From contig CAWJFW010000007.1 of NCBI GenBank assembly GCA_963842305.1, positions 62,001 to 126,000 on the forward strand: DNA of 64,000 nt. The letters are read 5' to 3'. Numbering within the stretch: the first letter of the stretch is position 1; every line of letters begins with the position of its first letter. This stretch comes from JAIBJN01 sp963842305 (GTDB lineage Bacteria; Actinomycetota; Thermoleophilia; Gaiellales; Gaiellaceae). The position numbers were made by a program, and so were the translations under genes. Below are positions 8,710 through 16,842 of the stretch, in pieces. The notes under the pieces are model-generated. The model was not told where the DNA came from, searched no databases, and was given only the letters and a program-made list of their open reading frames with translations.

Positions 8710-8907
8710 CCCGCTTTGCTGAGGGCGGACTCTGCGCGGCGCCGATTGCTATGCCCCGCGGGATAGTTCGCTGCGCCGATTGCTGAGGCGCTCGCGAGAT
8801 AAGTGTACCGCCCTCGAGCTTCCGCGTAGCGTGGTTGCCGTGAACCACGCCAAGGTCGACCAGAAGCAGTCGACGACGGGGACGAACGAGCCCGGCGAGC
8901 CGGTTCG

Positions 8908-9522
8908 CTAAGCCGGCTGCTCGGAAGGCGTCGCCGGTGGCGGGAGCGTCGGCACCAGCAGGAGATGGCTGTCGACGATCGCTTGGGCGACGTCGACCAG
9001 TTTGTGGCCGTTGTGCTGCGAATGGTCGCGCAGCATTTCGAACGCTCGGTCGGCGTCGATTGCGTGCCGGGCCATCAGGATCCCTTTCGCCTGCTCGATG
9101 GTGGCCCGGCGCCCGAACGCGCCCTGCAGGGTGTGGTACTCGGCGAAGCGCTGCAGCGTGATGTCGATCGCGCTCTGAAGCTCATCGGGACGGCTGTCGA
9201 CGATATAGGCGAAGACGCCGCGCTTGGCCGCCTCGTGGACGTAGGCGGGGTCTCTGGCCGACAGTAGCGCGATCACCGGGCAGGAAGCTTCGTGGACGAT
9301 CTCCGAGATTAGCTCGAGCGCGTGCTCGGAGTGCAGGCCGAGCCCCACCAGAGCGACGTCGGGCCGCTCTCTCGCGGTCACCGCGCCGACCTCCTTGACG
9401 TCGATCTCGCGTGCAATCACCTCGTGCCCGAGTCCGGCCACGACTTGGGCAAGGAGCTCGAGCCGCTCCCGTTTCTCGTTCGCAATCAGAACCCGCAGGT
9501 GCCGAATCTCCTCCCCAGCCAT
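8908..9522 (-). CDS. ANTAR-domain response regulator with degenerate receiver
   Basis: About 204 residues from ATG 9522 (an upstream TTG at 9534 is less likely). Residues 7-125 are receiver-like, beginning RVLIANEKRERLELLAQV. At the usual phosphorylation site the sequence is DVALVGLGLHSEH, so the acceptor Asp is replaced by Gly. The C-terminal ANTAR domain (about 135-185) has IEQAKGILMARHAID and AFEMLRDHSQHNGHKLVDVA. ANTAR domains bind paired-hexaloop RNA to prevent termination. With no acceptor Asp, control is probably by ligand or partner rather than phosphorylation. The 308 bases upstream (9523-9830) show no gene. Confidence 0.85.
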   Translation of the reverse strand: MAGEEIRHLRVLIANEKRERLELLAQVVAGLGHEVIAREIDVKEVGAVTARERPDVALVGLGLHSEHALELISEIVHEASCPVIALLSARDPAYVHEAAKRGVFAYIVDSRPDELQSAIDITLQRFAEYHTLQGAFGRRATIEQAKGILMARHAIDADRAFEMLRDHSQHNGHKLVDVAQAIVDSHLLLVPTLPPPATPSEQPA

Positions 9523-9830
9523 CGCAACCACCAAATCTAGCGCGATCCGGGCGGCCGGTCGCTACAAGCTTCGGCGAGACTTCTACCTCGATCCCACTCC
9601 ACAGGAGCAGTGGCCCCTCGCGGCTCGCACCGAGGAACGGGTTCACCAAATCTCCGGTCCCTAGTCTTGTTGGCGCTTGAGCAAGATGGGTGCCCGGGCG
9701 CTATCGGCACCAGCTCGAGGGCAGCTGGCCGTGGACGCGCTCTTGCTCGACTCCTACCTGAGCCTGAGCGCCAATGGCGCGCATCCTGGCGCGCAGGCCG
9801 AGGAAGCGGCTTCGTTGAGCGAGAACTGAT

Positions 9831-9897
9831 CGGTCTTCAAAACCGGTGAGGCGGCGCAACCCGTCGCTGGGTAGGTTCGACTCCTGCGCCGCTCCGT
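9831..9897 (+). repeat. Right copy of 67-bp repeat: truncated tRNA-Sec (attachment site)
   Basis: Exact copy of 4902-4968, the 3' part of selC from within the anticodon stem. The 5' acceptor strand and D arm are missing: upstream bases (GAGCGAGAACTGAT) do not pair with the 3' acceptor strand. It therefore cannot encode a tRNA. It is the displaced 3' end expected at the far side of a tRNA-integrated element. Confidence 0.85.
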
Positions 9898-9903
9898 CCC
9901 GCT

Positions 9904-10368
9904 TCACGACGGATCGTCTTCGACCTCGACGATCGCCTCGATCTCGACGGTGATCCCGAAGGGCAAGCTGCCGACGCCGATCGCCGAGCGAGCATGCTGC
10001 TCGCCGAACACCTCGACCAGGAGATCCGAGCAGCCGTTGACGACCTTGGACTGTTCACGGAAGTCGGGCACCGCGTTCACCATGCCGAGCAGCTTGACGA
10101 CCCGGCGCACCCGGTCGAGATCGCCGAGCTCCTGCTTGAGCACCGCGAGGAGGTTCAGGCCCACGAGACGGGCATGCTCCGCCGCTTCCTCGGTCGTGAC
10201 GTCGGCCCCGACCTTGCCCTTCGGAATCTCCCCCTCGGCCGTCATCGCCGCCGTGCCGGAGAGAAACACGAGATTCCCGGTCCGCACGGCGTTCACATAG
10301 TTGGCGGCGGGTGACGGCACCGCCGGCAGTTCAAGGCCGAGCTCCTTCACACGCTGCTCGATCGACAC
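9904..10368 (-). CDS. RidA family deaminase (reactive enamine/imine)
   Basis: The product is 154 residues from a GTG with AAGGAGGT 8 bases upstream; a longer reading to 10455 is rejected for lack of homology-like sequence. RidA proteins hydrolyse 2-aminoacrylate-type enamines. The family features are GNLVFLSGTAAM, GKVGADVTTEEAAEHAR, a central LGDLDRVRRVVKLLG and the signature ARSAIGVGSLPFGITVEIE with the substrate-binding Arg. It lies immediately beyond the selC-duplicate and is divergent from the NAD(P)-binding protein gene (91-bp gap). Confidence 0.9.
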   Translation of the reverse strand: MSIEQRVKELGLELPAVPSPAANYVNAVRTGNLVFLSGTAAMTAEGEIPKGKVGADVTTEEAAEHARLVGLNLLAVLKQELGDLDRVRRVVKLLGMVNAVPDFREQSKVVNGCSDLLVEVFGEQHARSAIGVGSLPFGITVEIEAIVEVEDDPS

Positions 10369-10459
10369 CGGGCTGCACCTCCTTCGGGTCACTGGGGTAC
10401 GCGGCAGCAATCTACTCGGCACGCCTCTCGGCCTCGGTCGACTCGGTACGCTCACGGCC

Positions 10460-11101
10460 GTGGAGGTGCTGGTGATCGGTGGTCACGGCAAGGTGGCGCT
10501 CCGCCTGCTACGACTGCTCGCAGGGGAGGGGCACCGCGGCCGCGGCGTGATCCGGAAGCCCGAACAGGCCGCCGACCTCGAGACTGCGGGCGCCGAGCCG
10601 GTGCTTTGCGACCTCGAGCGCGGCGACGACCTGCGCCCACACCTCGGCGCTGCCGACGCGGTCGTGTTCGCCGCCGGGGCCGGTCCCGGGAGCGGCGCGG
10701 AGCGCAAGCGAACTGTCGACTATGGCGCCGCCGTCGCCTCGATGGAGGCAGCCCGCGACCTCGGCGTCGACCGCTTCGTGATCGTCTCCTCGATCGGAAC
10801 GCACGACGTCGAGGGCGCGTCGGACGCGATGCGCCCCTACCTGCAGGCCAAGCGCGACGCGGACGACGCGCTCAAGCAGAGCGGCCTCGACTGGACGATC
10901 GTCAAGCCGGGTCACCTGACCGACGCCCCTGGCAGCGGCCGCGTCCGAGTGAGTCGCGCGTTCGGCGACCGTGCCGACGTCTCCCGCGACGACGTCGCGC
11001 TCGTGCTCCTCGAATGCCTGCAGGCGCCGAACACGATTGGCGTCGAGTTCGAGCTCTTCGAGGGAGACGTCCCGGCGCGGGAAGCCGTTCGTTCTCTCTA
11101 G
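10460..11101 (+). CDS. NAD(P)-binding atypical SDR (YwnB/SDR_a5 type)
   Basis: The product is 213 residues from GTG 10460. The Rossmann motif VLVIGGHGKVALRLLR is at the N-terminus, followed by ADAVVFAAGAG, DRFVIVSSIGTH and a shortened active site YLQAKRDADDALKQSG, typical of NAD(P)H-binding atypical SDRs acting as quinone or flavin-type reductases or as sensors. The substrate is unknown. It ends 19 bases before the end of the convergent M24 peptidase gene. Confidence 0.8.
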   Translation: MEVLVIGGHGKVALRLLRLLAGEGHRGRGVIRKPEQAADLETAGAEPVLCDLERGDDLRPHLGAADAVVFAAGAGPGSGAERKRTVDYGAAVASMEAARDLGVDRFVIVSSIGTHDVEGASDAMRPYLQAKRDADDALKQSGLDWTIVKPGHLTDAPGSGRVRVSRAFGDRADVSRDDVALVLLECLQAPNTIGVEFELFEGDVPAREAVRSL

Positions 11102-11120
11102 GGGTCTGTCCCCGGCATGG

Positions 11121-12182
11121 TCAGAGCTCGAGGTCGTGCCCAGAGAGGAGCTCGCACCCGTCATCGGTGACGAGGACGACCTGCTCGACGCGGACGCCCT
11201 CGTCGTCCGCGTAGACAGCCGGCTCGAGGGCGACCACCATCCCGGGCTCGAGCTCCGTCGTGCCGCCAGGGACGATGCGCGGCTCCTCGTGCCAGGAGGC
11301 GCCGAGGCCGTGGCCCGTGTGGTGCGGATAGCCGAGGTCCGCGCGGACGAGCCCGTCGAGCGCTCCCGCGACCATGCCCGGGCGAATTGCCTCGAGCCCC
11401 CTCGCGAGCGCATCGCACGCCCGCACGTGCTTCGCGCGTGCCGTCGCCGTCGGGTGGCCGACCGCCAACGTGGCGCACGAGTCGCCCCAGTAGCCACGTC
11501 GTCGCGGGACGAGGTCGCAGAGGACGAGGTCCCCCTCCGCAAGCACGCGCTGGCCGGGCGGGCCGCCCGTCTCGCCCGTGCGCTCGCCGCTCACCAGGTC
11601 GGCGAGCATGGGCGTGCGTCGGCCCGCGGCCCGTTCGACCGCCGCGCGAACGAGCCCCCACAGGTCGATCTCCGTCATGCCGGACCCGGCGCGCGCCCGC
11701 GCCTCCTGCTGGCCGACGTCGCAGAGGGCAAGAGCGCCGCGCAGGCGCTCGATCTCGTCCGCGTCTTTGACCGCGCGGGCGGATGCGAAGGCGCCGTCCG
11801 CGGGCACGAGGTTCAGATCAACGGCCAATGCCGCCGGTAGCGAGCCGAGCTCGGCGGCCAGTCGGCGGCCGTCGGCCACGGCTGCGAGGGCCCGGGCGGC
11901 GTTCACGACTGGGTCGAGGGGCGCCGTCGTGAAGCCCTCGTACTCCGTGTGGACACAGCCGGCCGCCTGAACAGCCTCCGCCTCGTCTGCGCTCGCCACG
12001 ACGATCGGCGGTCCGTCGGAGGTGAGCACGACGAGTGGAGGAAGCGCGAACGGGCTCGGCCCGCTCTCGACGTCGACCTCGAGCCCGGTGAGCCAGGCGA
12101 CCGTGGCCGCATCGGCGGCGAGAACCCCGTCGGCCCCCAGCCCGCGGGCGACAGCCAACGCCCGCTCCTGCCGCGGGGTCAT
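11121..12182 (-). CDS. M24 family metallopeptidase (Xaa-Pro aminopeptidase-like)
   Basis: The product is 353 residues: a creatinase-like N-terminal domain (1-125) and a pita-bread catalytic domain. Metal ligands can be placed: Asp in LVLCDLVPRR and in GYWGDSCATL, His in GYPHHTGHGLG, Glu in WHEEPRIV and Glu in VVALEPAVY. Members cleave Xaa-Pro bonds or act as creatinase/DMSP-lyase-type enzymes. ATG 12182 overlaps the preceding dehydrogenase stop by 4 bases, making this the last gene of the ten-gene operon. Its role beside sugar- or acid-type catabolism is unclear; trimming of an imported conjugate is one possibility. Confidence 0.88.
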   Translation of the reverse strand: MTPRQERALAVARGLGADGVLAADAATVAWLTGLEVDVESGPSPFALPPLVVLTSDGPPIVVASADEAEAVQAAGCVHTEYEGFTTAPLDPVVNAARALAAVADGRRLAAELGSLPAALAVDLNLVPADGAFASARAVKDADEIERLRGALALCDVGQQEARARAGSGMTEIDLWGLVRAAVERAAGRRTPMLADLVSGERTGETGGPPGQRVLAEGDLVLCDLVPRRRGYWGDSCATLAVGHPTATARAKHVRACDALARGLEAIRPGMVAGALDGLVRADLGYPHHTGHGLGASWHEEPRIVPGGTTELEPGMVVALEPAVYADDEGVRVEQVVLVTDDGCELLSGHDLEL

Positions 12183-13138
12183 GAGGGCGTCAGCAGGACC
12201 TTGGTGGCGGCCGCCGGCTCCTCCACGAGCACTCTGAAACCCTCGGCTCCATCGTCGAGCTCGAGGACGGTCACCCAGTCCACGGGCGGTGGCGAGGCGG
12301 CCAGCAGGGCAAGGGCGTCCTCGAAATCTCTGCGCGTGTAGGCGTAGTGTCCCCGCACCGTCACGCCCCGGCGGACGAGGTCGCCGACGGGCATCGGCCC
12401 CTCCGCCTGCCCGAGCCCGACGAGGGCGACCACGCCGCCCGTGCGGACGCCCGCGACCGCCGCCCGCCACGTGGGCTCGATGCCGACGGCGTCGAGCGCG
12501 ACGTCGGCCGCGCCCGGCGTCGCCTCCTCGGCGTCCGGGAGAACGGTGTGCGCGCCCAGCCGCTCGGCCAGCGCCCGGCGCTCGTCGACGGGCTCGGCGC
12601 AGGTGACACGGGCTCCGCGGGCGACGGCCGCGTACACGGCGAGGAGCCCGATCGGACCGCCGCCGAGCACGAGGAGGGAGTCGCCCGCTTCTACGCCGTC
12701 GATCCGAAGCGACGAGATCGACGTGGCAAGAGGCTCGACGAGCACGGCGACATATGGGTCGAGCCCGTCGGGCACCTCGACGAGCGCGTCCGCGCGCACC
12801 GAAACGCGTTCGGCGAAGACCCCCTGGCGATCCAGGCCGAGAAGGCCGCGGCGCTCGCACAGGTTCTCCTCGCCTCGGCGACAGGCGGGGCATTCGCCGC
12901 AGACGACGAGCGGGAAGACGACGAACGTGCCGTCGCGGCCCGGGACGGTCCCGATCGCCTCGTGTCCGAGCACGAGCGGCGGGCGCCGGGGCCCGGGATG
13001 GCCACGATACGCATGGAGGTCGGAGCCGCAGATCCCCGCGAGCTCGACCTGAAAGAGAACCTCGTCGTCGCCGGGGCTCGGCTCGGGCAGGGACTCGATC
13101 TCGAGCCGATCGTCCCCGAGCCAGACGAGGGCTCTCAC
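12179..13138 (-). CDS. Zinc-dependent medium-chain dehydrogenase
   Basis: The product is 319 residues from GTG 13138, sharing GTGA with the upstream SDR stop. The catalytic zinc site is ICGSDLHAYRGHPG plus LGHEAIG. The structural zinc lobe is CGECPACRRGEENLC. The Rossmann motif is LVLGGGPIGLLAVYAA. This is the pattern of threonine/sorbitol-type dehydrogenases that oxidise a polyol or sugar-derived secondary alcohol. It is part of the tightly overlapping catabolic operon. Confidence 0.9.
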   Translation of the reverse strand: MRALVWLGDDRLEIESLPEPSPGDDEVLFQVELAGICGSDLHAYRGHPGPRRPPLVLGHEAIGTVPGRDGTFVVFPLVVCGECPACRRGEENLCERRGLLGLDRQGVFAERVSVRADALVEVPDGLDPYVAVLVEPLATSISSLRIDGVEAGDSLLVLGGGPIGLLAVYAAVARGARVTCAEPVDERRALAERLGAHTVLPDAEEATPGAADVALDAVGIEPTWRAAVAGVRTGGVVALVGLGQAEGPMPVGDLVRRGVTVRGHYAYTRRDFEDALALLAASPPPVDWVTVLELDDGAEGFRVLVEEPAAATKVLLTPS

Positions 13139-13872
13139 GCGAGGAATCCCCCGTCGACCGTCACGGTGGTTCCCGTCGTAAACGACGCCCCGTCGGACGC
13201 GAGCCAGACGACGGCCTCGGCGACCTCGTCGGCGAGGCCGAGCCGTCCGAGTGGATGCTTGGCGACGAGCTCCCGACGCTCGCCGGCGTCGACGACCAGG
13301 TCCGTCATGCCCGCGTCGATGACGCCCGGCGCGATGCAGTTCGCCCGCACGCCGCGGGCTCCGTACTCGACTGCGATCGTCCGGGTGAGGAGCTCGACGC
13401 CTGCCTTCGAGGCGTTGTAGGCGGCGTCCTCGGCCCACGCGCGGACGCCGGCAACCGAGGTGAAGTTGACGATCGCTCCGCCCTCGTCCATGTGCGGGAG
13501 CGCCGCGCGGCAGACGTAGAACGTGCCCGACAGGTTGACCGCGATCGCGCGGTCCCACTCCTCGACGGGCAGCTCGCCGACCGGCTTCCAGGACGTGTCG
13601 ATGGCGGCGGCGTTCACGACCACGTCGAGACCCCCGAGCGCCTCCGCAGCCGCCCCGACGCCGCGCTCGGCCTCCTGCCAGCTGCCAACGTCGGCCGCCA
13701 CTGTCGTCGCCGTCCCGCCGACCTCTTCCTGCAGCGCTTCGAGCCGTTCGGGATCGCGCGCGAGCAACGCCAGTCCGGCCCCTTCGCGCGAGAACGCGAG
13801 CGCAACCGCCCTGCCGAGGCCTCCGGTCGCGCCGGTCACCAGCGCGTTGCGGCCGACGAGCCGCTCGCTCAT
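13135..13872 (-). CDS. Short-chain dehydrogenase/reductase
   Basis: Classical SDR of 245 residues. Cofactor motif TGATGGLGRAVA near residue 14, NAA motif VVNAAAID, catalytic Ser in NFTSVAGV, and YNASKAG with the Tyr-x-x-x-Lys pair, ending VTVDGGFLA. It begins at ATG 13872, overlapping the enolase-superfamily gene by 4 bases, and shares GTGA with the next dehydrogenase. A sugar, sugar-acid or hydroxy-acid substrate is inferred from the operon only. Confidence 0.9.
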   Translation of the reverse strand: MSERLVGRNALVTGATGGLGRAVALAFSREGAGLALLARDPERLEALQEEVGGTATTVAADVGSWQEAERGVGAAAEALGGLDVVVNAAAIDTSWKPVGELPVEEWDRAIAVNLSGTFYVCRAALPHMDEGGAIVNFTSVAGVRAWAEDAAYNASKAGVELLTRTIAVEYGARGVRANCIAPGVIDAGMTDLVVDAGERRELVAKHPLGRLGLADEVAEAVVWLASDGASFTTGTTVTVDGGFLA

Positions 13873-15032
13873 TCATCCACCACCGCGTAGCGCTCGACGG
13901 CCTCGTCCACGAGCTCGACACCCAGGCCCGGCGCGGTCGGAAGCGGGAAGGTCCCGTCCTCGAGCTCGGGCTCCGGCCGGGTCAGCTCGGCGCGCAGTGG
14001 CGAGTCGAACACGACGGGCGAAAGCAGCTCGACGTACGGGACGTTCGGAGTCGCCGCCTGGAAGTGCTGTGCCGCCGCGGCGCTGATCCCGGTCTTCCAG
14101 TGATGAGGCACGACGATCGCTCCGGCCCACGCGGCCAGCTCCGCGATCCGGCGCAGCTCGGTGAGGCCGCCACAACGGTTCACATCGGGCTGGAGAACAT
14201 CGACCTGCCCGCGCTCGAGCCATTCGCGACACTCGTCGGCAGTAGCCGCCATCTCCGCCCCACCAATCCGAATCGGCGAGCGGGCGGCGAGCTTGGCGTG
14301 GCCGGCGAGGTCGTCGTGCCGGAGCGTCGCCTCGGCGAAGAAGACGTCGCACTCCTCGATCGCGGCAAGCACCCGCAGGGCGTCGCGCCAGTCGCTCCAC
14401 CGGTAGCCGAAGTCGACCATGAACGCCACCTCGTCGCCGACGAACTTGCGGCCCTCGCGAATGCAGTCGACGAGCCCGCGGTCGGTGACCAGGTCGCCGA
14501 AGAAGACCTCCATCTTCACGGCTCGGAACCCCGCGGCGAGTGCGCGCTCGGCGAGCGCGCCGATCGCGTTCATCATCTCGCCGAGGTCTCGCCCGCCGAC
14601 GGCCCCCGGCCAGAGCGTCGCGTATGGCCGGATCCTGTCCTGACGGGCCCCGCCGAGCAGCTGGTACACCGGCCGCCCGAGCTGCTTTCCGGCGAGGTCG
14701 TGCACCGCCACGTCAACGGCGGAAAGCGCGTGCACCCCGAGCCCCCGGCGGCCGTGGTAGATCGTGGCGGCGGCCAGGTCGTGCCAGAGCGCTTCACTCT
14801 CGAACGGATCGCGCCCGAGGAGGAGCCCGCGGAGGCCCCGGCTCCATGCGTGGACGTCCTCCATGAGGACGAGCTCGCGAACGGCGAGCGCCGGAGCGTC
14901 GGCCTCTCCGATGCCGGTGCGACCCTCCTCGTCGGTGAGCTGGACGACGATCGTCTCGCTCGAGCTGTCAAGGTCCTCGGAATCGCGCGGCGCGCGAAGG
15001 ACGAGAGCCTCGACGTCTGCGATCGCGCTCAT
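13869..15032 (-). CDS. Enolase-superfamily (mandelate racemase/muconate lactonizing type) enzyme
   Basis: The product is 387 residues. The N-terminal capping domain is followed by a TIM barrel with FRAVKMEVFFGD (Lys-x-Glu at the end of strand 2), metal ligands in FMVDFGYRW, FFAEATL and IGGAEM, then VLQPDVNRCGG and the His of PHHWKTG. Such enzymes abstract a proton alpha to a carboxylate, often dehydrating aldonic acids or epimerising. The exact reaction cannot be read from motifs alone. ATG 15032 overlaps the LacI gene. Its presence suggests the operon degrades a carboxylated substrate. Confidence 0.88.
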   Translation of the reverse strand: MSAIADVEALVLRAPRDSEDLDSSSETIVVQLTDEEGRTGIGEADAPALAVRELVLMEDVHAWSRGLRGLLLGRDPFESEALWHDLAAATIYHGRRGLGVHALSAVDVAVHDLAGKQLGRPVYQLLGGARQDRIRPYATLWPGAVGGRDLGEMMNAIGALAERALAAGFRAVKMEVFFGDLVTDRGLVDCIREGRKFVGDEVAFMVDFGYRWSDWRDALRVLAAIEECDVFFAEATLRHDDLAGHAKLAARSPIRIGGAEMAATADECREWLERGQVDVLQPDVNRCGGLTELRRIAELAAWAGAIVVPHHWKTGISAAAAQHFQAATPNVPYVELLSPVVFDSPLRAELTRPEPELEDGTFPLPTAPGLGVELVDEAVERYAVVDE

Positions 15033-16054
15033 CTCGGCTCTCCGGTCGAGGATCTGACGACGACCTCGGGTTCGGCGCCGACAACCACGTCCGTGGGCTC
15101 GCCGCCGAGCAGCTGCTCGACGAGGGCGTCGACGGCCGCGGCTCCAAGCTCGGCGAGGGGCGTCCGAACAGTGGTCAGCGGCGGGCGGAGGTACTCGGCG
15201 AGCGGCATGTCGTCGTAGCCGACGAGCGACAGCTCCTCCGGAACGTCGAGCCCGAGCCGCCAGGCGGTGTGGTAGACGCCGACGGCCTGGCTCAGCGTGC
15301 TCGTGTAGAGCGCCGTGAGATCGTGCCGTCGCCCGAGGAGCGCGTTGGCGGCCGCTGCTCCTCCGCGCTCGCCGAAGTCACCCTCGGCAACTTCGATCGC
15401 GAGCCCGTGCGTCGCCGCAGCGTCGACGAAGCCGCTCGTCCGGCGCCGAGCGGTGTCGAGCGCGTGCGGCCCAGCCACATGCCCGATCCGGCGGTGGCCG
15501 AGCCGGACGAGGTGCTCGAGTGCGGCGGCGCTCGCTCGCGCCTCGTCGATGACGACGTTCCTCCCGCTCCTCTCGACCCCCCGGTTGACGAACACGTGGG
15601 GAACCCGGTCGCGCCGGACCGACCGGAGCAGCGGATGCCCGGGTTGCGCGGACGCGATCATGAGGCCGTCGATCCGCCCTGACTGGACGAGACGGCTCGC
15701 GGTGCGGTCAGCCTGACTCGGATCGACATCCTCCACGAGAAGGACGACGAAGTCGCGCTCGAGTGCGCGCTCGAAGGCACCGCGGATGATCCGCACGTAG
15801 ATCGGGTTCGTGAGCGGCGGGACCAGCAGCCCGAGGGCGCCGGTCTCCGCGCGCTTGAGACCGCGTGCAGCCGCGTGCGGCCGGTAGCCGAGCTCGCTGG
15901 CGGCGCGAAGCACACGTTCGCGCGTCTCCGGCCTCACGAGGAGGGCGGGATCGCCGTTGAGCACCCGGGAGGCGATCGACTTCGAGACGCCCGCTGTCAG
16001 CGCGACGTCGACCAGCCGCTTCCGCGGCGCGCGGGTCCCGGAGCGCGCGCTCAC
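15029..16054 (-). CDS. LacI-family transcriptional regulator
   Basis: The product is 341 residues from GTG 16054. The N-terminal helix-turn-helix and hinge have RLVDVALTAGVSKSIASRVLNG and ELGYRPHAAARGLKR. The periplasmic-binding-protein-like sensor follows, with ALGLLVPPLTNPIYVRI, RRIGHVAGP and LSLVGYDDMPLAEYL. It sits inside the operon with 4-base overlaps on both sides. The best operator candidate is the palindrome 22178-22190 in the promoter region of the first gene, so the regulator probably controls its own operon, and an imported sugar-like compound would be the inducer. Confidence 0.92.
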   Translation of the reverse strand: MSARSGTRAPRKRLVDVALTAGVSKSIASRVLNGDPALLVRPETRERVLRAASELGYRPHAAARGLKRAETGALGLLVPPLTNPIYVRIIRGAFERALERDFVVLLVEDVDPSQADRTASRLVQSGRIDGLMIASAQPGHPLLRSVRRDRVPHVFVNRGVERSGRNVVIDEARASAAALEHLVRLGHRRIGHVAGPHALDTARRRTSGFVDAAATHGLAIEVAEGDFGERGGAAAANALLGRRHDLTALYTSTLSQAVGVYHTAWRLGLDVPEELSLVGYDDMPLAEYLRPPLTTVRTPLAELGAAAVDALVEQLLGGEPTDVVVGAEPEVVVRSSTGEPR

Positions 16055-16842
16055 CGGCCGCCCCCGATGTCCGGAGCGGGCTCGTAGCGGAAACAGCGTG
16101 CCGTCGCGCCGGCGTCGACGTTGACGAGCTCGCCGGAGACGAAGCGCGCATCGTCGGAGAGGAGGAAGGCGATCACGGCGGCGACGTCCTCGGCCTCGCC
16201 CACGAGGCCGAGCGGGCTCAGGTCGCGCCACGACTGAAGCATCTCCTCACGGTCTTCCGCGTAGGCCTCGAGGTAGACGTCGGCGAGCGGGGTCATGATC
16301 GCCCCGGGGCGCACCCCGTTGCACCGGATCCCTGCGGGCCCGTAGTCGACGGCGACCTGGCGGGTGATGGCATCGATGCCGCCCTTCGACGCCTCGTAGG
16401 CGACCGCGTCCGGGAAGGCGACGACGGCCTCGATCGAGGAGACGTTCACGATTGCCCCGCCCTCGCCGCCCGCGAGCATGCGCGCGCACGCGACCGAGCA
16501 GCCGAGGATGGTGCCCTTGAGGTTCACGGCGAGGATGCGGTCGAGATCCTCCTCGGCGAAGTCGTGGGCCCGCGTCTTCGCCCAGATGCCGGCGCCGTTC
16601 ACCCAACCGCGAAGGCGCCCGAGCTCCGCAGCGGCGTCCGCAGCCCGCTCATGCGCCCCCCGCTCGGCCACGTCACCGACCACGAAGCCGACCGAGCCCG
16701 GCGCGTTGCCGGCAAGTGTCTCGAGACCCGCCTGGTCGAGGTCGAGGCCGACGACCGTGCGGCCGTCCCGCAGGAGCCGCTCCACGGTGGCCCGGCCGAT
16801 CCCGGAGGCCGCGCCGGTGACGACGACGACATCGGCGCTCAT
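16051..16842 (-). CDS. Short-chain dehydrogenase/reductase
   Basis: SDR of 263 residues. Cofactor motif VVVTGAASGIGRATVERLL, then WVNGAGIW, catalytic Ser in VNVSSIEAVV, and YEASKGG with Tyr and Lys; C-terminal GELVNVDAGATAR. It is distinct from the SDR at 13135-13872, so the operon codes for two SDR steps plus one zinc dehydrogenase. ATG 16842 overlaps the ATPase stop, and its own stop overlaps the LacI start. Confidence 0.9.
   Translation of the reverse strand: MSADVVVVTGAASGIGRATVERLLRDGRTVVGLDLDQAGLETLAGNAPGSVGFVVGDVAERGAHERAADAAAELGRLRGWVNGAGIWAKTRAHDFAEEDLDRILAVNLKGTILGCSVACARMLAGGEGGAIVNVSSIEAVVAFPDAVAYEASKGGIDAITRQVAVDYGPAGIRCNGVRPGAIMTPLADVYLEAYAEDREEMLQSWRDLSPLGLVGEAEDVAAVIAFLLSDDARFVSGELVNVDAGATARCFRYEPAPDIGGGR

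Larger units (their letters stand above)
4969..9897. mobile_element. Putative 4.9-kb genomic island integrated at selC (no integrase seen)
   Basis: The segment is bounded by the intact selC and a truncated duplicate of its 3' half. Removing it would join selC directly to the ridA-side sequence at 9898. Contents: two minus-strand unknown genes, an ABM-fold gene, a small cysteine-motif gene, a multi-pass membrane gene and an ANTAR regulator. Parts (about 5.2-6.2 kb) look less GC-rich than the flanks and intergenic spaces are longer. No integrase, excisionase or transposase is recognisable, so it is either a decayed or non-autonomous element, or the product of a local duplication. The integration reading is an inference from the tRNA duplication. 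Confidence 0.6.

Noticed and set aside
8841..8910. A 22-codon plus-strand mini-ORF ending before the ANTAR gene
   Set aside because: Too short, no ribosome site and no supporting features.
9831..9897. A second tRNA-Sec gene
   Set aside because: Only the 3' 67 bases are present; the 5' acceptor strand and D arm are missing and upstream bases cannot pair, so it is a displaced fragment.
11121..12893. One 590-residue minus-strand protein covering the M24 peptidase and more
   Set aside because: The N-terminal 237 residues are a low-complexity out-of-frame reading of the zinc dehydrogenase gene; ATG 12182 begins the real protein.
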